DNA of 64,000 nt from Forficula auricularia (lineage: Eukaryota > Arthropoda > Insecta > Dermaptera > Forficulidae). The notes under the pieces are model-generated. The model was not told the origin of the DNA. It saw nothing but the letters and a program-made list of their open reading frames with translations, and searched no databases. The stretch lies in NCBI GenBank assembly GCA_024734495.1, contig JALMQS010000070.1, positions 15,996,306-16,060,305 on the forward strand, in the 5' to 3' direction. The position numbers and the translations under genes are program-made. This document shows, piece by piece, positions 11,301 to 26,300 of the stretch; position 1 is the first letter of the stretch; each line of letters starts with the position of its first letter.

Positions 11301-14300
11301 TCACACGTGTGCTATATTATGACATTGTTTTGAAGTTTAAATAAATTCATGTTTTCTGCGTTTTTAGACGGTAAGTTCGAAAGCTAGAGGGCTCAAAATC
11401 AGTTCTCCACATAGGAAATATAAACATTTTGGCACAAGAATAATCTTTCTACGACTTTCCGTTCTGGAGTTATCGTGAGTTTCGAAATCCGACAGACAAA
11501 GATAGAAATAAATGACTGAAAATTATTTTTCCCCAGGTTTCAGACATTTTTAAGTTATTTTTTCCGTAAATTTAACACTAGACCGTCCGTGATAGGAGGC
11601 AGGAGTTTATAGAATAGCAAGTCTAAATTGACTCCTAGCAATAAAAATTGTTTTTAATTAAATGGTTCATTGGAAAAAGTTCACTCATACTTCAAATTAA
11701 TATGCTCTTTGTTAAATAGCATAAGCCTAGTTAAATGGAAATTAAATAATATTTGAATCTATTTCCCTAAAAATAATTTAGATAAAAAGATTTTGCTAAT
11801 GCAAACAACATTTTCCTAATCAAATATTCGTTAAAACTATAATATGTTAAAGCAAAAACGTTTTTGCTTTGGAATAAACTATTTTCCTGAAATGACTACG
11901 AAAAAAATATTTTAATTTCTTACTTAATTCTGTGACGTCAGTAGCTGGGAAATTCAATTCTTCGCCAAGATTCTTATCTTTTCCTTCAGATTCTAAATTT
12001 TCTTCCCAATTTTTAATCAACGTATCTAATTCCACCATTTCAACACAATGAGCTAAATAATCATTGCTTATGATACTTAAAAGATGGTAGGCACCTAAAA
12101 TACATTTTAATTATATAGAGATTTTTCTCAAGAAAGAAGAATAGTTTAATAAAAGCAATAAATATATAAGAGGCATGTTTCTATAGTAGCTACCGTTTTG
12201 AAATAAAAAAAAAAAACAAGTATACTTTTCATAACAATTTTATTTTCACGTGTATCTTAATCTACATTTCGACATAATTTCCACCAATATTAAGGCATTT
12301 ATTGTATCTTTCTACGAGATTTTGTATTCCCTCCTCAAAGAAGTCTGCCTGATTGAACATCCATTGCAACTTTCGATAATTTAGTCATTCATAAAATTGC
12401 ATAAAGAACACCTCTTGACATTAGAGGAAACAAATCAGATAACGACGAAATTTTAAACCGTCTGTTCTCTCTCACTTTTTCGTAGATGCACTAAATCTTC
12501 AATAATGACAGAAGGTCGCCCATTTCGTTCATGAAAATTCGTGCAGACATCTTTAAATGTTCTAACCCATTTTCGTACCATCTGATTTGTTTACTATAAT
12601 GCCAAGAGGTGTTCTTTATGCAATTGTGACCGAACGACTAAATTATCGAAAGTTCCAGTGGATATCCAATCAGGAGGCAGACTTCTTTGAGGAAAGATGC
12701 AATAAATGCCTTATAAATGGTGGAAACTTACGTCGATATATAGATTAAGATACAGGCTTTCATGTAGAAAATAAAATTGTTATGAAAAGTATACTTGTTT
12801 TTTTTTTGTTTTTTTTATTTCAAAACGGTACTTACTTTAGAAACATGCCTCGTATAAATTAAAATACATACTTATACGTTTATGATATATCTATATAATG
12901 TTATTGGTTTAAGACTATAGTTTCGAAGGCTTGGCCCTTATCTTTAGTCCTTTTCATAAATATTATTATCTTTTTAGCATTAAGTCGCAATTGATTGTAT
13001 ATTCGGGTAAGATAAGTCAGTCATTAAACGAGTGCCTATCTAACTCATATGTACCTACATTCAATCAAGGCAGTAATAGGAAAAACATTTCGTGGGGGGT
13101 TTAGCTATCCACCTAAGAATTAGGTGAGTATGGATGGATAGGGGAAACTACCCCTGTGAAAAATTTCCCCAGGAAAATTACAATGGAGAGGATATACTCT
13201 CTATAGTAATCGCCGGTACTCGGAATGAGCATAGTACTTGAATAAGGATGGATATATTACTAGGAGTAGGAGATATGACCACCCTGATAGCTTTTTTTAA
13301 TTATAGTATTATTTTTATTGAACATTTTATTTATATCCTGTATAAGTTCTATGTTTATTTCAACATTTCGGGGGGAAGGCACAGTACCCCCCCCACGCGC
13401 TGGCTAAGGCCTTGAATTCAATGACATTGTATATAATATTTATAAAAATACGAGAAGAAAATCAAGCATTCGAAACCATATCCACTTTGATTTGATTTTG
13501 TGAAATCAACAACTGCATTTTCGACAAGAAAAACCTTTTAACTTTATTCATAGAACAATTTAAGCTTACCAAATGACATAGCAGATGAAATGGTTAAGTC
13601 ATAAAGAATCAATTGAGAGATTCTTGACCAGGCTAATAAAAAGAGTGAAGACCACCCTTCTTGCAAATTCATAAAATCACCAAAAGCAGATAAAATGTAT
13701 GTATTTATAATCAATTCAAACCAATCAATCATTGATTGGAAAGTAAATCGCTTTGCAATCATTTTCTCCCATGACGAAATCACTAAAAATAAAACGAAAA
13801 TGGCACTCTAATAAGTTAAAGAGTCTTTTCATAAAAATAAGTTTTATACCTATGAAGAAGTAAATTTAAAAATATTAAATTGAACAAAAAAAATCCTATA
13901 TTAATCAAAATTTATTTTGATTCAAGATCTAATAAATATTGATCAAAAGGTCTCATACAGAGAAACAAACACTTATCTGAATTTCTAAAATCAAATTTTT
14001 CATGATACAATTGGTGGAAAAGGTGGAAAATTGAATTTTTCGGGGATTGTTTATGCAATTATTTATATTCATCTATATATAATCTACTCTATCAAAATAA
14101 AGTATAATACTTGGGAAAATTAAATTTCATTTTCCTATCAAAATCGGAAAAAATTGCGATATCTAAGGGCCGAGTTGTATGTCGCAAAGTAAATGCTTTT
14201 ACCACTAACAAACGGTAGATGGTAAATGGAGGGACTGGGATGGCCAATCAGATAACAGGCAATTTAAGTGCCTGTCATCTGATTGGCCATCCCAGTGCCT

Positions 14301-17300
14301 CCATTTACCATCTACCGTTTGTTAGTGGTAAAAAGCATTTACTTTGCGACATACAACCGGCCCTAAGTGCGGAGACCCTTGGTAAAATTTTCAATTCTGT
14401 TCAGCGGTGAAAAATTTGTATTTTTATGGGGGTTCTTTAGTGAAATTATATTTTTTTATCTATGTTTAAATTATTTATTAAAATAATGTAAATAATTCAA
14501 GAAAAATGGATACTTAACCCTATTCAATTCGAAAAAATTGATATAAGGGCCAATCCTTGAAAAAATTTTCAGCTTAAATCGAGAGTGAAAAATGATATTT
14601 TAAAACTTTTTTTAATGTAATTATATTTTTAATCTTATTTAAATGGGAAGGTATATCAAAATAAATCGACCAGCTCATCTCAGTCCTGAGGTTAGAAAGC
14701 CCAAAATCTTGTCATTTTTTTCGTTTTAAAAATAAAAATATTTAATTGAAAGTAATGGAAGGCAGCCCAGGGGTAGTGAGGAAAGAAAAATTAAACACAT
14801 ATTCAAATAAGGTGTAATTTATTGGATTCCTTCTTCCTTTCCTTTTAAACCGAAGTTTCGGAGAATTCTTCTCACCTTCTTCAGGGTTTCAAGGGGTCAA
14901 TGAAGGAAACAAATAAAATGCTTCCTTCCTCTCTCCAAATCAGTGTTTAAAACTTTTTTCTTCCTTAGCAGAAGCATAGAAAAACAATTTTTTTTCTTAT
15001 TTTTCTTAATTCAATTTACGCTAAGAAAGAAAAAAGTTTTAAACACTGCTGGGGAGAGAGGGAGGAAGCATTTTATTTGTTTCCTTCATTGACCCTTCCA
15101 AACCCTGAAGAAGGAGGGAAGAGTCGTCCGAAACGTCGGTTTGAAAGGAAAGGAGGAAGGAATCCAATAAATTACACCTTATTTGGATATGTGTTAATTT
15201 TTTCTTTCTTCACTACCCCTGGGCTGCCTTCCATTACTTTCAATTAAAAGTTACTACCAGTCCGTCTCTCTCCAGAGAAAATTTCGTGCAAATAAAAATA
15301 TTTGACTTAAAGTAATGGAAGGCAGCCCAGGGGCAGTGAAGAAAGAAAAAATTAAAAAATTAAAACATATCCAAATAAGGTATAATTTATTAGATTTATT
15401 TTCCCTTCTTTCTTTCCTCCTTTCCTTTCAAACCGACGTTTCGGAGGCTACTTCCCTCCTTCTTCAGGGTTTCAAAGGGTCAATGAAGGAAACAAACAAA
15501 ATGTTTCCTTTCTCTCTTCAACATTTTGTTTGTTTCTTTCATTAACTCTTTGAAACCCTGAAGAAGGAGGGAAGAATCCTCCGAAACGTCGCGTCGGTTT
15601 GAAAGGAAAGGAGGAAAGAAAAAGGAATGAAAATCAATAAATTATACCATATTTGGATATGTGATAATTTTTCTTTTTCCACTATTCCTGGGCTGCCTTC
15701 CATTACTTTCATTTAAAATTTCTGCCAGCCGGTCTCTCTCCAGAGAATATTTGGACATGAGAACTTATGTCCTCTTAAGGGGGTTCGTGACTGTTTATCA
15801 TTTTCATAAGAAAATTCTCAAATTTTTACCATCGAATCATTGATGTATTAAATATTTATGCCCGAAATTTGAAGTTGATTGTCTTTCCTATTATCGAAAA
15901 ATAAATTATTGAAAATTGTCCTTTTAACATGGAAGTAAATTTACCGAGCTTTTAAAAGGGCTATAACTTCTATACAAATTATACCATTTTCAACAAATTT
16001 ATATAGATCAATAATTCAACTTTTATAAATCGAATTATACATTTTTCAATAGATTTGACAATCTAGTTAATTAGTTATTCATAAATGCAAAAAATAAAAA
16101 TTTATTTGCAGCCAACAGAATATAACAAAAACACAACTGTAGAATTCCAACTCTATTTCTTGAAATCATTTTTGTGTTAAATAAATGTTTTTATAATGAG
16201 AAAAAATTTATCTGAATATTCTTTTTTTAATATTATCAAAACGAAGATTTTTATTCGAAATTAACATCATTATTAACATTTTTTTATTAACATATTTAGT
16301 AGAGAGACGTTGTCACTCTGCAGAAATACAAAAGATTTTTTCTAAAATCAACCAGATAGATAAGCTGTCCCGAACCTCCTTAACTTGTCTTAGGTATTGG
16401 AATCCAATCAGTTGCACAGACACACAGACAGAAAGAAACCAAAATATCATCCTTGAAAATTATTTTCTAAATTTAAGAATTTTCTAAGCACGATAAATAT
16501 AATTTAAAATTTTCGACTGAACAAAAACTCAATAAATAAAATCAAGAGCGATTGTCATCTACTGAATGCAAAGTGTTTGGAATGACTTTTATAATATGTC
16601 AGAAGGGCAGTATTCATCCCTTTTAATGATGAAGACTAAATATTTGAGTAGAAAATTTTAAAATCATTTATATGTAAAATTTGGTTTCACCTCGGAGAAC
16701 AAGCCATTAGCCCGGATTGCATTTTTGGCGCTTGGGTTCAATTCCCAAGGAAGTGAATACAACCTTTCTCATATATAATAAAAATCATCCATAACACCTT
16801 GGATTTAGTACTTTCGTGATTTTCATTAGAAATAGTAACTTAATATATACAGAGAAACCTGGATAAGTGGGACCCGGATAAGTGAGAAACCTCTATTACT
16901 GAGACTTTCAGTCAGGCACGGCACCTTCATACCGAAAAACCTCTTTTAATTAACTAATGAACCTATAATAATAAAAATTGCGTAAAATTGCGAGGTAGAT
17001 TTCACAAAAACCGAAATAAAACAAAAATGAGTTTTGAATTCGATATATTTCGGGTGTCAGCCCATCTTCAGGTGTCAGAGAAAACTGAATATAAATTGGA
17101 AAATTTTTTACAAATAATAATTTTTTGGAACCTACCTCGCAATTTTACGCAATTTATTTTATTTTTATTATTCTATTAAAATGTTTCACCTAGAACCAAC
17201 ACCTATCTCCTTAAAAGTTACTAATGAACCTCTTTAACTGAGACATTCCTTGGCTATGAGTACATGAATGTATATTATGTATTAATATTTATGTGGCTTA

Positions 17301-20300
17301 AAGATTAAAGTATGTTCGAAGCGTGAAGCGGAAAAAGCTTTAGAGAATCTATAATCTTTAAAGAATTTGGTGTCGGTTCTAAGTGAAACATTTTAATAGA
17401 TAATAAGTAAAAATATATTTTTCTAGGTGGGTTTCACAAATAAAACAAAAATATGTTTTATTTGTGAAACCGACCTAGAAAAATATATTTTTACTTATTA
17501 TCTTTTAGAGAATCTACTCTACATAAATATTTTGAACTAGAACAGTCGGAGATAAAGCAATATTTGATAAGTTATATTTTATAGGTAAATCATTGACAGA
17601 AAATAATTTAAGACAAACCAAAGTAACTGAGTTTTATCAATCTTAATTCTTATGTGATTAAATAAAGTAATAATTGACCTTATATGTATATTGTAATTTG
17701 TAATGTTGATCCTGTCATTAACTATCCCTCTCTTGTGAGAGATCTGGGTTAGTGAGAAACCTCTTTGATTGAGAAAAAAAGCTTGGTCCCTTCGAGTCTC
17801 ACTTATCCAGGTTTACTTGTATTATAAAATTTACTGACATCAGAACCAACTTTCTTTCTTTCTCTTCAAATAAGAGCGGTCAAAATAATTCTCGTAGATA
17901 TATCAATTATTCTTTGATATATTAATGAGAAAAATTATAAATTTATTTAACATCATTATTTCAAGTTAGAAATATATAAGTTCAGATATTATTTTACTCA
18001 ATATTTGACAAAAATTCCCAACATTTGATTCGCGATTGAATCAAATGTAGAAAACATTCGATTAATTAATGACAAGCATCTAACATACATGCTAATAGAT
18101 CAAGCGCTCTGGACTGGGAGATCGAATATATAACATCTGAGATTTCAAATTCATTTGGTGATCCATCCGAATTTCATGCGGGCTATACGCGAAATGACGT
18201 TGGATTGTAGCTAAATGGATCACATCTTTTTCTCTCTTGGTCCAGACTTAAGACTCCGCAGACTCCAATAGCGTTATCCGCAGTAGTCCCGCGATAAATA
18301 TCTTTTTCAAATAAGCGCGGTCAAAATAATTATCGTTGATATATCAATTATTCTTTGATATATTAATGAGAAAAATTATAAATTTATTCTTTCTCTACGT
18401 TCTTGAGTTATTATACGTATCAAAATCCAGGTCAAACATAAATAAACATGCTTGAAAATGATTTTTCTTCACCATTAGAACGAAAAAAAATAAACTGCAA
18501 CGGATCGTTGCTAAACTTTATCCAAATTCATTTGAAATATTAATATGTTTATTCCTTTATTATTAATCAGATATCACTTGATATTTGCAGTTCATGTTGA
18601 CTTTAAGTAAAAAATAATGATCGATTCTCATTTAATAGTCGAGGAATAACCATTCTACATTGGATTTTTGACGTTTCGGTTTTTATTGGTAACCATTGCT
18701 GAAGACATGGAGGAATCGACTTAAAATCAAAAATAGCCATCGATTCTCATCTAATAATCGAGGAATAATAATTCTACATTAGATTTTTGACGCTACGATT
18801 ATTATTGGTAACCATTGCTGAAGACATGGAGGAATCGAGTTAAAATCAAAAATAGTGATCGATTCTCATCTAATACTTGAGGAATAACAATTCTACATCT
18901 TGAGTTGTTTGCCATAAATGAATTTAGTCTTTTTGATTTTAAGTCGATTCTTCCACGTTATCAGTAGAGGTTGCCATTAATAGGCAAAACATCAAAAATG
19001 GAATGCAATAAGGTTATTCCGCTAGTATTAGATAAGAATCGATCGTTATTTTTGATTTTAAGCCGTTTCCTCCATGTCTTCAGCAATGGTTACCAATAAT
19101 AATCAAAACGTCAAAAACCTAATGTAGAATTGTTATTCCTCAAGTATTAGATGAGAATCGATCGCTATTTTTTATTTTAACTCGATTCCTCCATGTCTTC
19201 AGCAATGGTTACCAATAAAAACCGAAACGTCAAAAATCAAATATAGAACGGTTATTCCTCAAGTATTAGATCAGAATCAATCACTATTTTTGATTTTAAC
19301 TCTATACCTCCATGTCTTCAGCAATGGTTACCAATAAAAACCGAAACGTCAAAATCCAATATAGAATGGTTATTCCTCAAGTATTAGATCAGATTTAATC
19401 ACTATTTTTGATTTTAACTCGATTCCTCCATGTCTTCAGCAATGGTTACAAATAAAAACCGAAACGTCAAAAATCCAATATAGAATGGTTATTCCTCAAG
19501 TATTAGATCAGAATCAATCACTATTTTTGATTTTAACCATGTCTTCAGCAAAGGTAACGGATAAAAAAACAACGCAGTTGCTAGGGTTACTTATAAAATT
19601 TCCTCACAAATTTTTATCATTTCACAGCGAGAAGCCTAACCATTCTTACTTAAACAAGTTTAAATGAGCTATATTACTGATCAAATGAATAAATTTTAAA
19701 GTTTTGTTTTTTTAATTTTGGTAAAATAAGTAATTTAAAAAAAAGTACAATCTTACTCTAGAGTAAAGTACTTTAAAATATACTTTTACTAAAAACTTTA
19801 TTTAACCTTTTTTGTTGTCCCCAAGGTACTTAATTAGGATTTTAAATTTCATCAAAATTGGTTAAGTCATTTTCAAGATATTTAGAAAAACTAAAAGTAC
19901 TGAAATAAAGTACTAATGTTTGTGGGCCGATATGTACCAAAAACTAATCAGCGCTTCATTTTGTTAAACTAATGGTAGGTTTTCAATTTCATTTCAATCG
20001 GTGCAAAGGTGTGGAAAAATCGTGGACGAAAAAAACGATAACATCCATCCATCCATCCCACGCACTTCCAAAAAAAATGGCACTTTTTGGCCTCTCGACG
20101 AGATCCCTGGTAATCTTTGGCAAAATCGTCACGTGCTAAAATTCAACCTACTTGAATACTACAATTTGTGACCTTAATTGAGTCCATGGGTTCCGTAGTC
20201 TTTACCTGAGGACCCTTTGAAGTCCCGCTTGGCGCGAGAGCGATTACAATACTTTACCCATGCTTGGATAAAGTAAAAAAAAATTAAAACTTGTCAAGTC

Positions 20301-23300
20301 AAAAGAGGATAGTCGTTTTTCTGTTTTTTATTAACAGCAAGATACAATAAAAACTAAATGCACTAAGAAAAGAGTGAAACCTGCATTGAATTAGAACAGC
20401 CCTGCGGTACGAGCACTATAGTTTCTAATAAAAATATCTAAATAAAAATTCATGTATTTTTAAGGTAGAGGTCCGAATAATATTTTGCAGGGGGCCACAA
20501 ATTATAACTTTTAAGGAGATAAATGCTGGTTCTAGGTGAAACATTTTTATATAATAATAAAAATTGGGTAAAATTGCGAGAGTAGGTTTCACAAAAAAAT
20601 GAAATAAAACGAAAATGAATTTTGAATTCGATATATTTCTGGTTGTCAGCCCATCTTCAGGAGTCAGAGAAAACTGAATATAAATTGGAAAAATTTTTAC
20701 AAATAATAATGTTTTGGAAATAGGTATGGTGAGGGAAAGATAGGGGGGAGTTTTGTCCTATTTCCAAAAAATTATTATTTGTAAAAAATTTTCCAATTTA
20801 TATTCAGTTTTCTCTGACTCCTGAATGATGGGCTGACAACCCAAAATATATCAAATTCAAAACTCATTTTTGTTTTATTTCTTTTTTTTTTGTTAAACGT
20901 ACCTTGCAATTTTACCCAATTTTTATTATCATACAAAAACTATAAGTTTCACCACTCTAATGGAAAGAATATTAACTAAATACGTGTGTGTGTGGGGGGG
21001 GGGGAGTATGATAAAATAAAGTAGTGTGCTCAAATCACACAAAATTTTTTCCCATAGTACTTACATGAATTTAAAAGACGTTCTAGCAACCCTTTCGTTT
21101 TTCAAAGCGTTTTGAAATGCAGGCAAAATATCACAATATATTTTGGTCGTGTCCACTTTTGCCCATTCCCGTGACATATTGGCCACCATCTTTTGATCAT
21201 CAATTATAATTTTGGCCGTTGGCCAAATTCGATTCAGAGGTTATCAGACGTCTGACAATTCTTAGTAGTCTTGCGGCTACTATTTTATAAAGACAATAAA
21301 ATTAAAAATAAATAGAAATACTTATTATTTAATAATACATTTTTGAGACTTACAATTTTTTTTTCTTCTTGAATCGGCATTGGTATTGGAAGTTTTGTAG
21401 CGGCTAAATAAGCATGGACGCATTCAGAAAAATCTTTTACGGGGTCAATAATTGTCAGCGATATAGGCTAAAAATTAAAACCATGCTAATAAAAATTAAC
21501 CAATTTTAAGATAAAATTTCCATTTAAATTTAACCATTCATTCTTTATAAATATGAAAATGATTTCAAAATATTATTACCTTTGAGGTCGAAGGGAGTAA
21601 TAATGTACTTAAAGTACGATAAAGTGTAGCATCACACAGAAATATGAACTTTTTAATTAGATTAGAATTCAGGACATGGACAAGATGTGGTGGAATATTA
21701 GTCCAAAACCGACAGAATATCTCCTTGATCTGAAATTTAAAATATATTAGACATATTATATTAATGTATAATTAAAGTTTTGAGCATCTTTTTTTTGAAA
21801 ATAGTTGGTAGTTTTTTCAAAAAATCAGCTCAGGTTCAGATTAACCAAGATGTGTTTTAAAAGAGAAAGAATTGAATCAATCCTTTTCGGACAAATTCTA
21901 AGATTTTATTTTTTGTCTCGAGGGTGTGATATCGCCCGGATAGCGTGTTAGTTCTCAGGTTCGAATCTGAGGGTATGAATCCCCCTGATATCGCAATTTA
22001 ATAATATTTCTACTAAAATCTTAGAATTTGTCCGAAAAGGATTGATTCAATTCTTTCTCTTTTAAAATATTATTTTAATTTTATTTTATTTATTTTCTAG
22101 AAAGACGGACTGATAAGCGAAATAAATAGATTATAATGAAAGGCAGTCCATAAATTATTTAAATTTTATTCAAATTCCGATGTTTTGGTGAATTTTTCTC
22201 TCCTTCTTCAGGGTATTGAATAGTTACCCACTCACCCATTTATAACTATTCAATACCTAAAAACTACTCTGAGTCCAGTCTTTGAACAGTGTGCATCTCC
22301 GTGCGAAGTCCGCTCAGATAAGCTATTTTATTTTTATTCTTCATATATATATATACTCATCTATATATTTTTCTTATATCCCAATATCATTTGCTTATTA
22401 TTAATTTTAAATTATTTTCTTATATTGATAATATCCTATTAAATCGGGGCCCACGCACTTGGCGTGGTAACCCCAAGTAAATATGACCGAAGATACGGGA
22501 CAGCCTCCCCCCGGCCCCATACACAATAATGAACAAAAAACCCCATATGTAAATAGATATGGCATGGCTGATTGTGGCCCATATTTTGTTTTTGTTGAAA
22601 AAAAATCATTTACTGAGATAGAAACAGAAGTTCTGAATTCAGATGGCTCACTTGCAGAAAAGAATAAATCTGTAAAATCAACACTTCTAGGCCAACACCC
22701 AATGAATTTTGGCAAATTTATTTTTAATAATTTACAAAAATATAATTCACAAATAATGTGCATAAGCGCTCTAAATAAATTTAAAATTCGAGTAGAATTT
22801 CAGCAGGCACCAGCTGCCAATGATTTTGTCCAAGAATTAATTCTTCAAAAAAATAACTATTATGCATATATTCCTTTATTTCTCACAACTAAACAAGGAA
22901 TAGTGAAAAATGTCCCATTAGACATAGACATAGAAGACTTTTTATGTGATCTAATCTGTTTGTCTGATTATAAAATTATAAACGCTGAAAGATTAAACCG
23001 GATAAATAAAGATAGATTTGGAGATGATTCTGAAAATGTTAAATATATTCCTTCAACTACTGTTAAATTAACTTTTCGGACACAACGTCTTCCTGCATAT
23101 ATAAAGATTCACTCAGTGAGAGCAGTAGTTGAATCATATATTCCGAAAGTAAATCAATGTACCCGGTGCTTATTATACGGACATAGATTTAGAAATTGCC
23201 ATTCAGGGGTTGTTAGGTGTTCCAAGTGCTCCTCAAGGGGCCATGATCATTTGGAATGCGTAGAAACAATACCATCCTGTTTTTTTTGCAAAAATGAACA

Positions 23301-26300
23301 CCTAGCAACAGATTTATCAAAATGTCCGGAATTTGAAATACAAAAAAAAATTAAAAAGTTGATGGTTGAAAAAAACTACTCGTACAAAGAAGCCTCACAG
23401 TCAGTTCGATATAGGCCTTTCTCAAATGCGTTAACTACAATTCCAAGCCCTCCATTGGTATTTGATAATAACAGCTTCCCATCTGTGACTAGTAATAACT
23501 CAATTAATTACTCACAAATGAGAACAAATATGCAAAATAAAAAAAGAAATTTAGTTGTAAAACAAAAAGAAGAAAATCCAAATCAAAGAAAAATTTTAAA
23601 AATATCTTACAGAAAGGAAAAAAATCCCCACCAACAACAAAAAAAAATACATTTAATTTACCAACATCACAAATCAATTATGATTCTTCGCCTCTCCCTC
23701 AAAATAATAATCCACCCCAATATCATAACTTAATTAATGAAAAAAATAACAATACATCCTCTGTAATTGATAATCAAAGTCAAGAATCGACGTCATTACA
23801 TCCTGAAAATCCTTTAAACACAAATGATAATTTAAAAGAAAACGAAATATCACAAATTGAAAATATATAAGAAATATTTGATTTTAAAATTTAAACACAT
23901 TTTATAACTGATATATTATATTTAAAAAATAAAAAAAAAAATAGATATTTTAATCTCATATTTTATCTTTTCCAAGGAAATTTTTACTATTATACAAAAA
24001 AAAAAAAAAGAAATATATATATATATATATATATAAAATTCCAAAGAAAAATAAATAAACAAATAAAATCACATATATTATATTCAATTTATCTATTAAT
24101 AAAAATAAAAAAAAAATGGCTAATAATAGGAATATAGAAGAAAAACACCTGAATATTTTTCAATGGAATTGTAGATCCATTAACTCTAATAAGGAGTCTG
24201 TAGAGAATGTAATAAAACTATTAAATATAGATATCGTAGCTCTTTCTGAAACTTGGCTTAAGCCAACACAAATATTTACAAGAGCTGGATTCTCAATATA
24301 TAGAGAGGACAGACCGGATGGTTATGGCGGAGTCGCCATTCTAGTAAAAAACTCTATACCGCATAAAAAAACAAATATCAATATGAATAATATTAATTTT
24401 GAAGTTGTAGCAATTGAAATTTCATTACCAGATACAAAAAATATTAATATAATTTCCATTTATTCACCACCACAGACTATTATTAAGCTACATAATTGGC
24501 AAGCATTAATTAATCAATTAACTGGAGATTGTATTATTTGTGGTGATTTTAACTCTCATTCACCGGCTTGGGGTTGCACTTTTGAAGACCAAGCGGGTAA
24601 AAATATGATAGATAACATCGATTACTACTCTTTTGTTATATTAAATGACGGTAGCAACACTATGTTACCACTTCCGTTTCGAAATTCTTCACCCTTAGAT
24701 CTAACCATTTCCAGCCCTTTACTTGTACCCTCCCTTTCTTGGGAGATATATAGAGAACCATTAGGCAGCGACCATTTTGGTATATTAACTAAATACAACT
24801 ACTCTTGCAACAAAACCCCAAGAAATTTTAAAGAAAAAATCAATTTTAAGAAAATAAATTGGGAGAAATACAAATCTATTTTAAATAATAATATTCATTT
24901 ACAAACAAAGGCCACAGATTCAGATGAAGAAATATATAATCAGTTATGTTCAAGTATTCAACAAGCTGCCATTTTATCAACGCCAATTCCTAAATCAAAT
25001 AAATATATTGACAAATCCTCTCCAATATGGTGGGATAATGAATGTACGATTGCCAACAAGGAAAGGAAGTTAAAATTTAAAAATTACACAAAATGTATAA
25101 ATTATGAAAATTATTTAAATTATAAAAAATCTGACTGTTCAGTTAAAAGGCTATTTAAGTACAAAAAGAGAACAAAATGGAAAGAATTTTGTACAAATAT
25201 CAATAAGGATACACCAAACAATAAAATATGGAAGCAAATAAAATTGTTGAAAAATATACCAATAACTTACAACTCAAGTACAGATCATCTGATTGAGGAA
25301 TTTGCAGATATAATATCAACACCTTCTGTGGAATCAAAAATAAATTATTTCCATGAAAATGAATTTTCATCTGATTTTCTTTCTAGTGCCTTTAATTATA
25401 ATGAATTTACAAACGCCTTGAATTCAAAAAAAGATTCCTCTCCTGGGCTTGATAATATTTCATATACAATGTTAAAAGAACTCCCTCAGCCCATTAAACT
25501 AAAATTTCTAGAACTATTTAACAAATTTTTTCTAAATAATAATTTACCTAGTTCATGGACCACTCATAAGATTATAATGGTTCCGAAACCGGGTAAAGAT
25601 CTTAAAAAAGCCTCATCATATAGGCCTATTACTCTATCTTCATGTGTGGGAAAGATATTTGAAATAATTTTAAAAAATAGAATTGAGTGGTGGTTGGAAA
25701 ATAATAATTTACTGGGCAACAGTCAAAATGGTTTTAGAAAAGGTAAAACCACTCTAGACAATCTTACAATTTTAAATAATGATATTCATTTTGGTTTTTT
25801 AAATCGTGCAATTACTACTGCAATATTCATTGATATTAAGGGGGCATTTGATAATATCAATGTAGATATTTTAGCATGTAAATTGATTAAAATGAAAATG
25901 CCAAGTAATATAGTCAATATCATTACAAATATTACCCATTCTCGGACAATTTTTATCCACAATAAAAATCTGCAAATAGGCCCTCGAAGAATATCAAAGG
26001 GAATCGGTCAGGGAACGATTTTGGCGCCATTACTCTATATGTGCTACACAAGAGAATTAGAAGAATGTACAACCCCAGAAGTTAAAATACTACAATATGC
26101 GGATGATGTTTGCCTATATACAACTTCACATTCACTTGGAATAAACACAGACCGTCTATCAGAAACCATTTCTAATCTAAGTGCAAAGCTAAACGAATTA
26201 GGACTTGACTTAGAGCCAGATAAAACGACTTCTGTAATTTTCACCAGAAAATATAGAGTTGATATTCCATCATCCTTAAGTATCAATAATTTAAACATAT

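Noticed and set aside
13570..13782. First reading of exon 9 as a nuclear receptor ligand-binding domain
   Set aside because: The Leu/Trp-rich pattern is similar at a glance, but the peptide aligns without gaps to the RFX4 dimerisation region and joins other RFX exons in phase.
18604..19545. CRISPR array
   Set aside because: Units are 117 bp with no short spacers, and the array flips orientation; the context is eukaryotic.
13783..21064. A missing RFX exon between exons 8 and 9
   Set aside because: It was considered because of an apparent phase mismatch. With the second shift near the end of exon 8, both phase and alignment fit without another exon, and no exon-like sequence was found in the intron.
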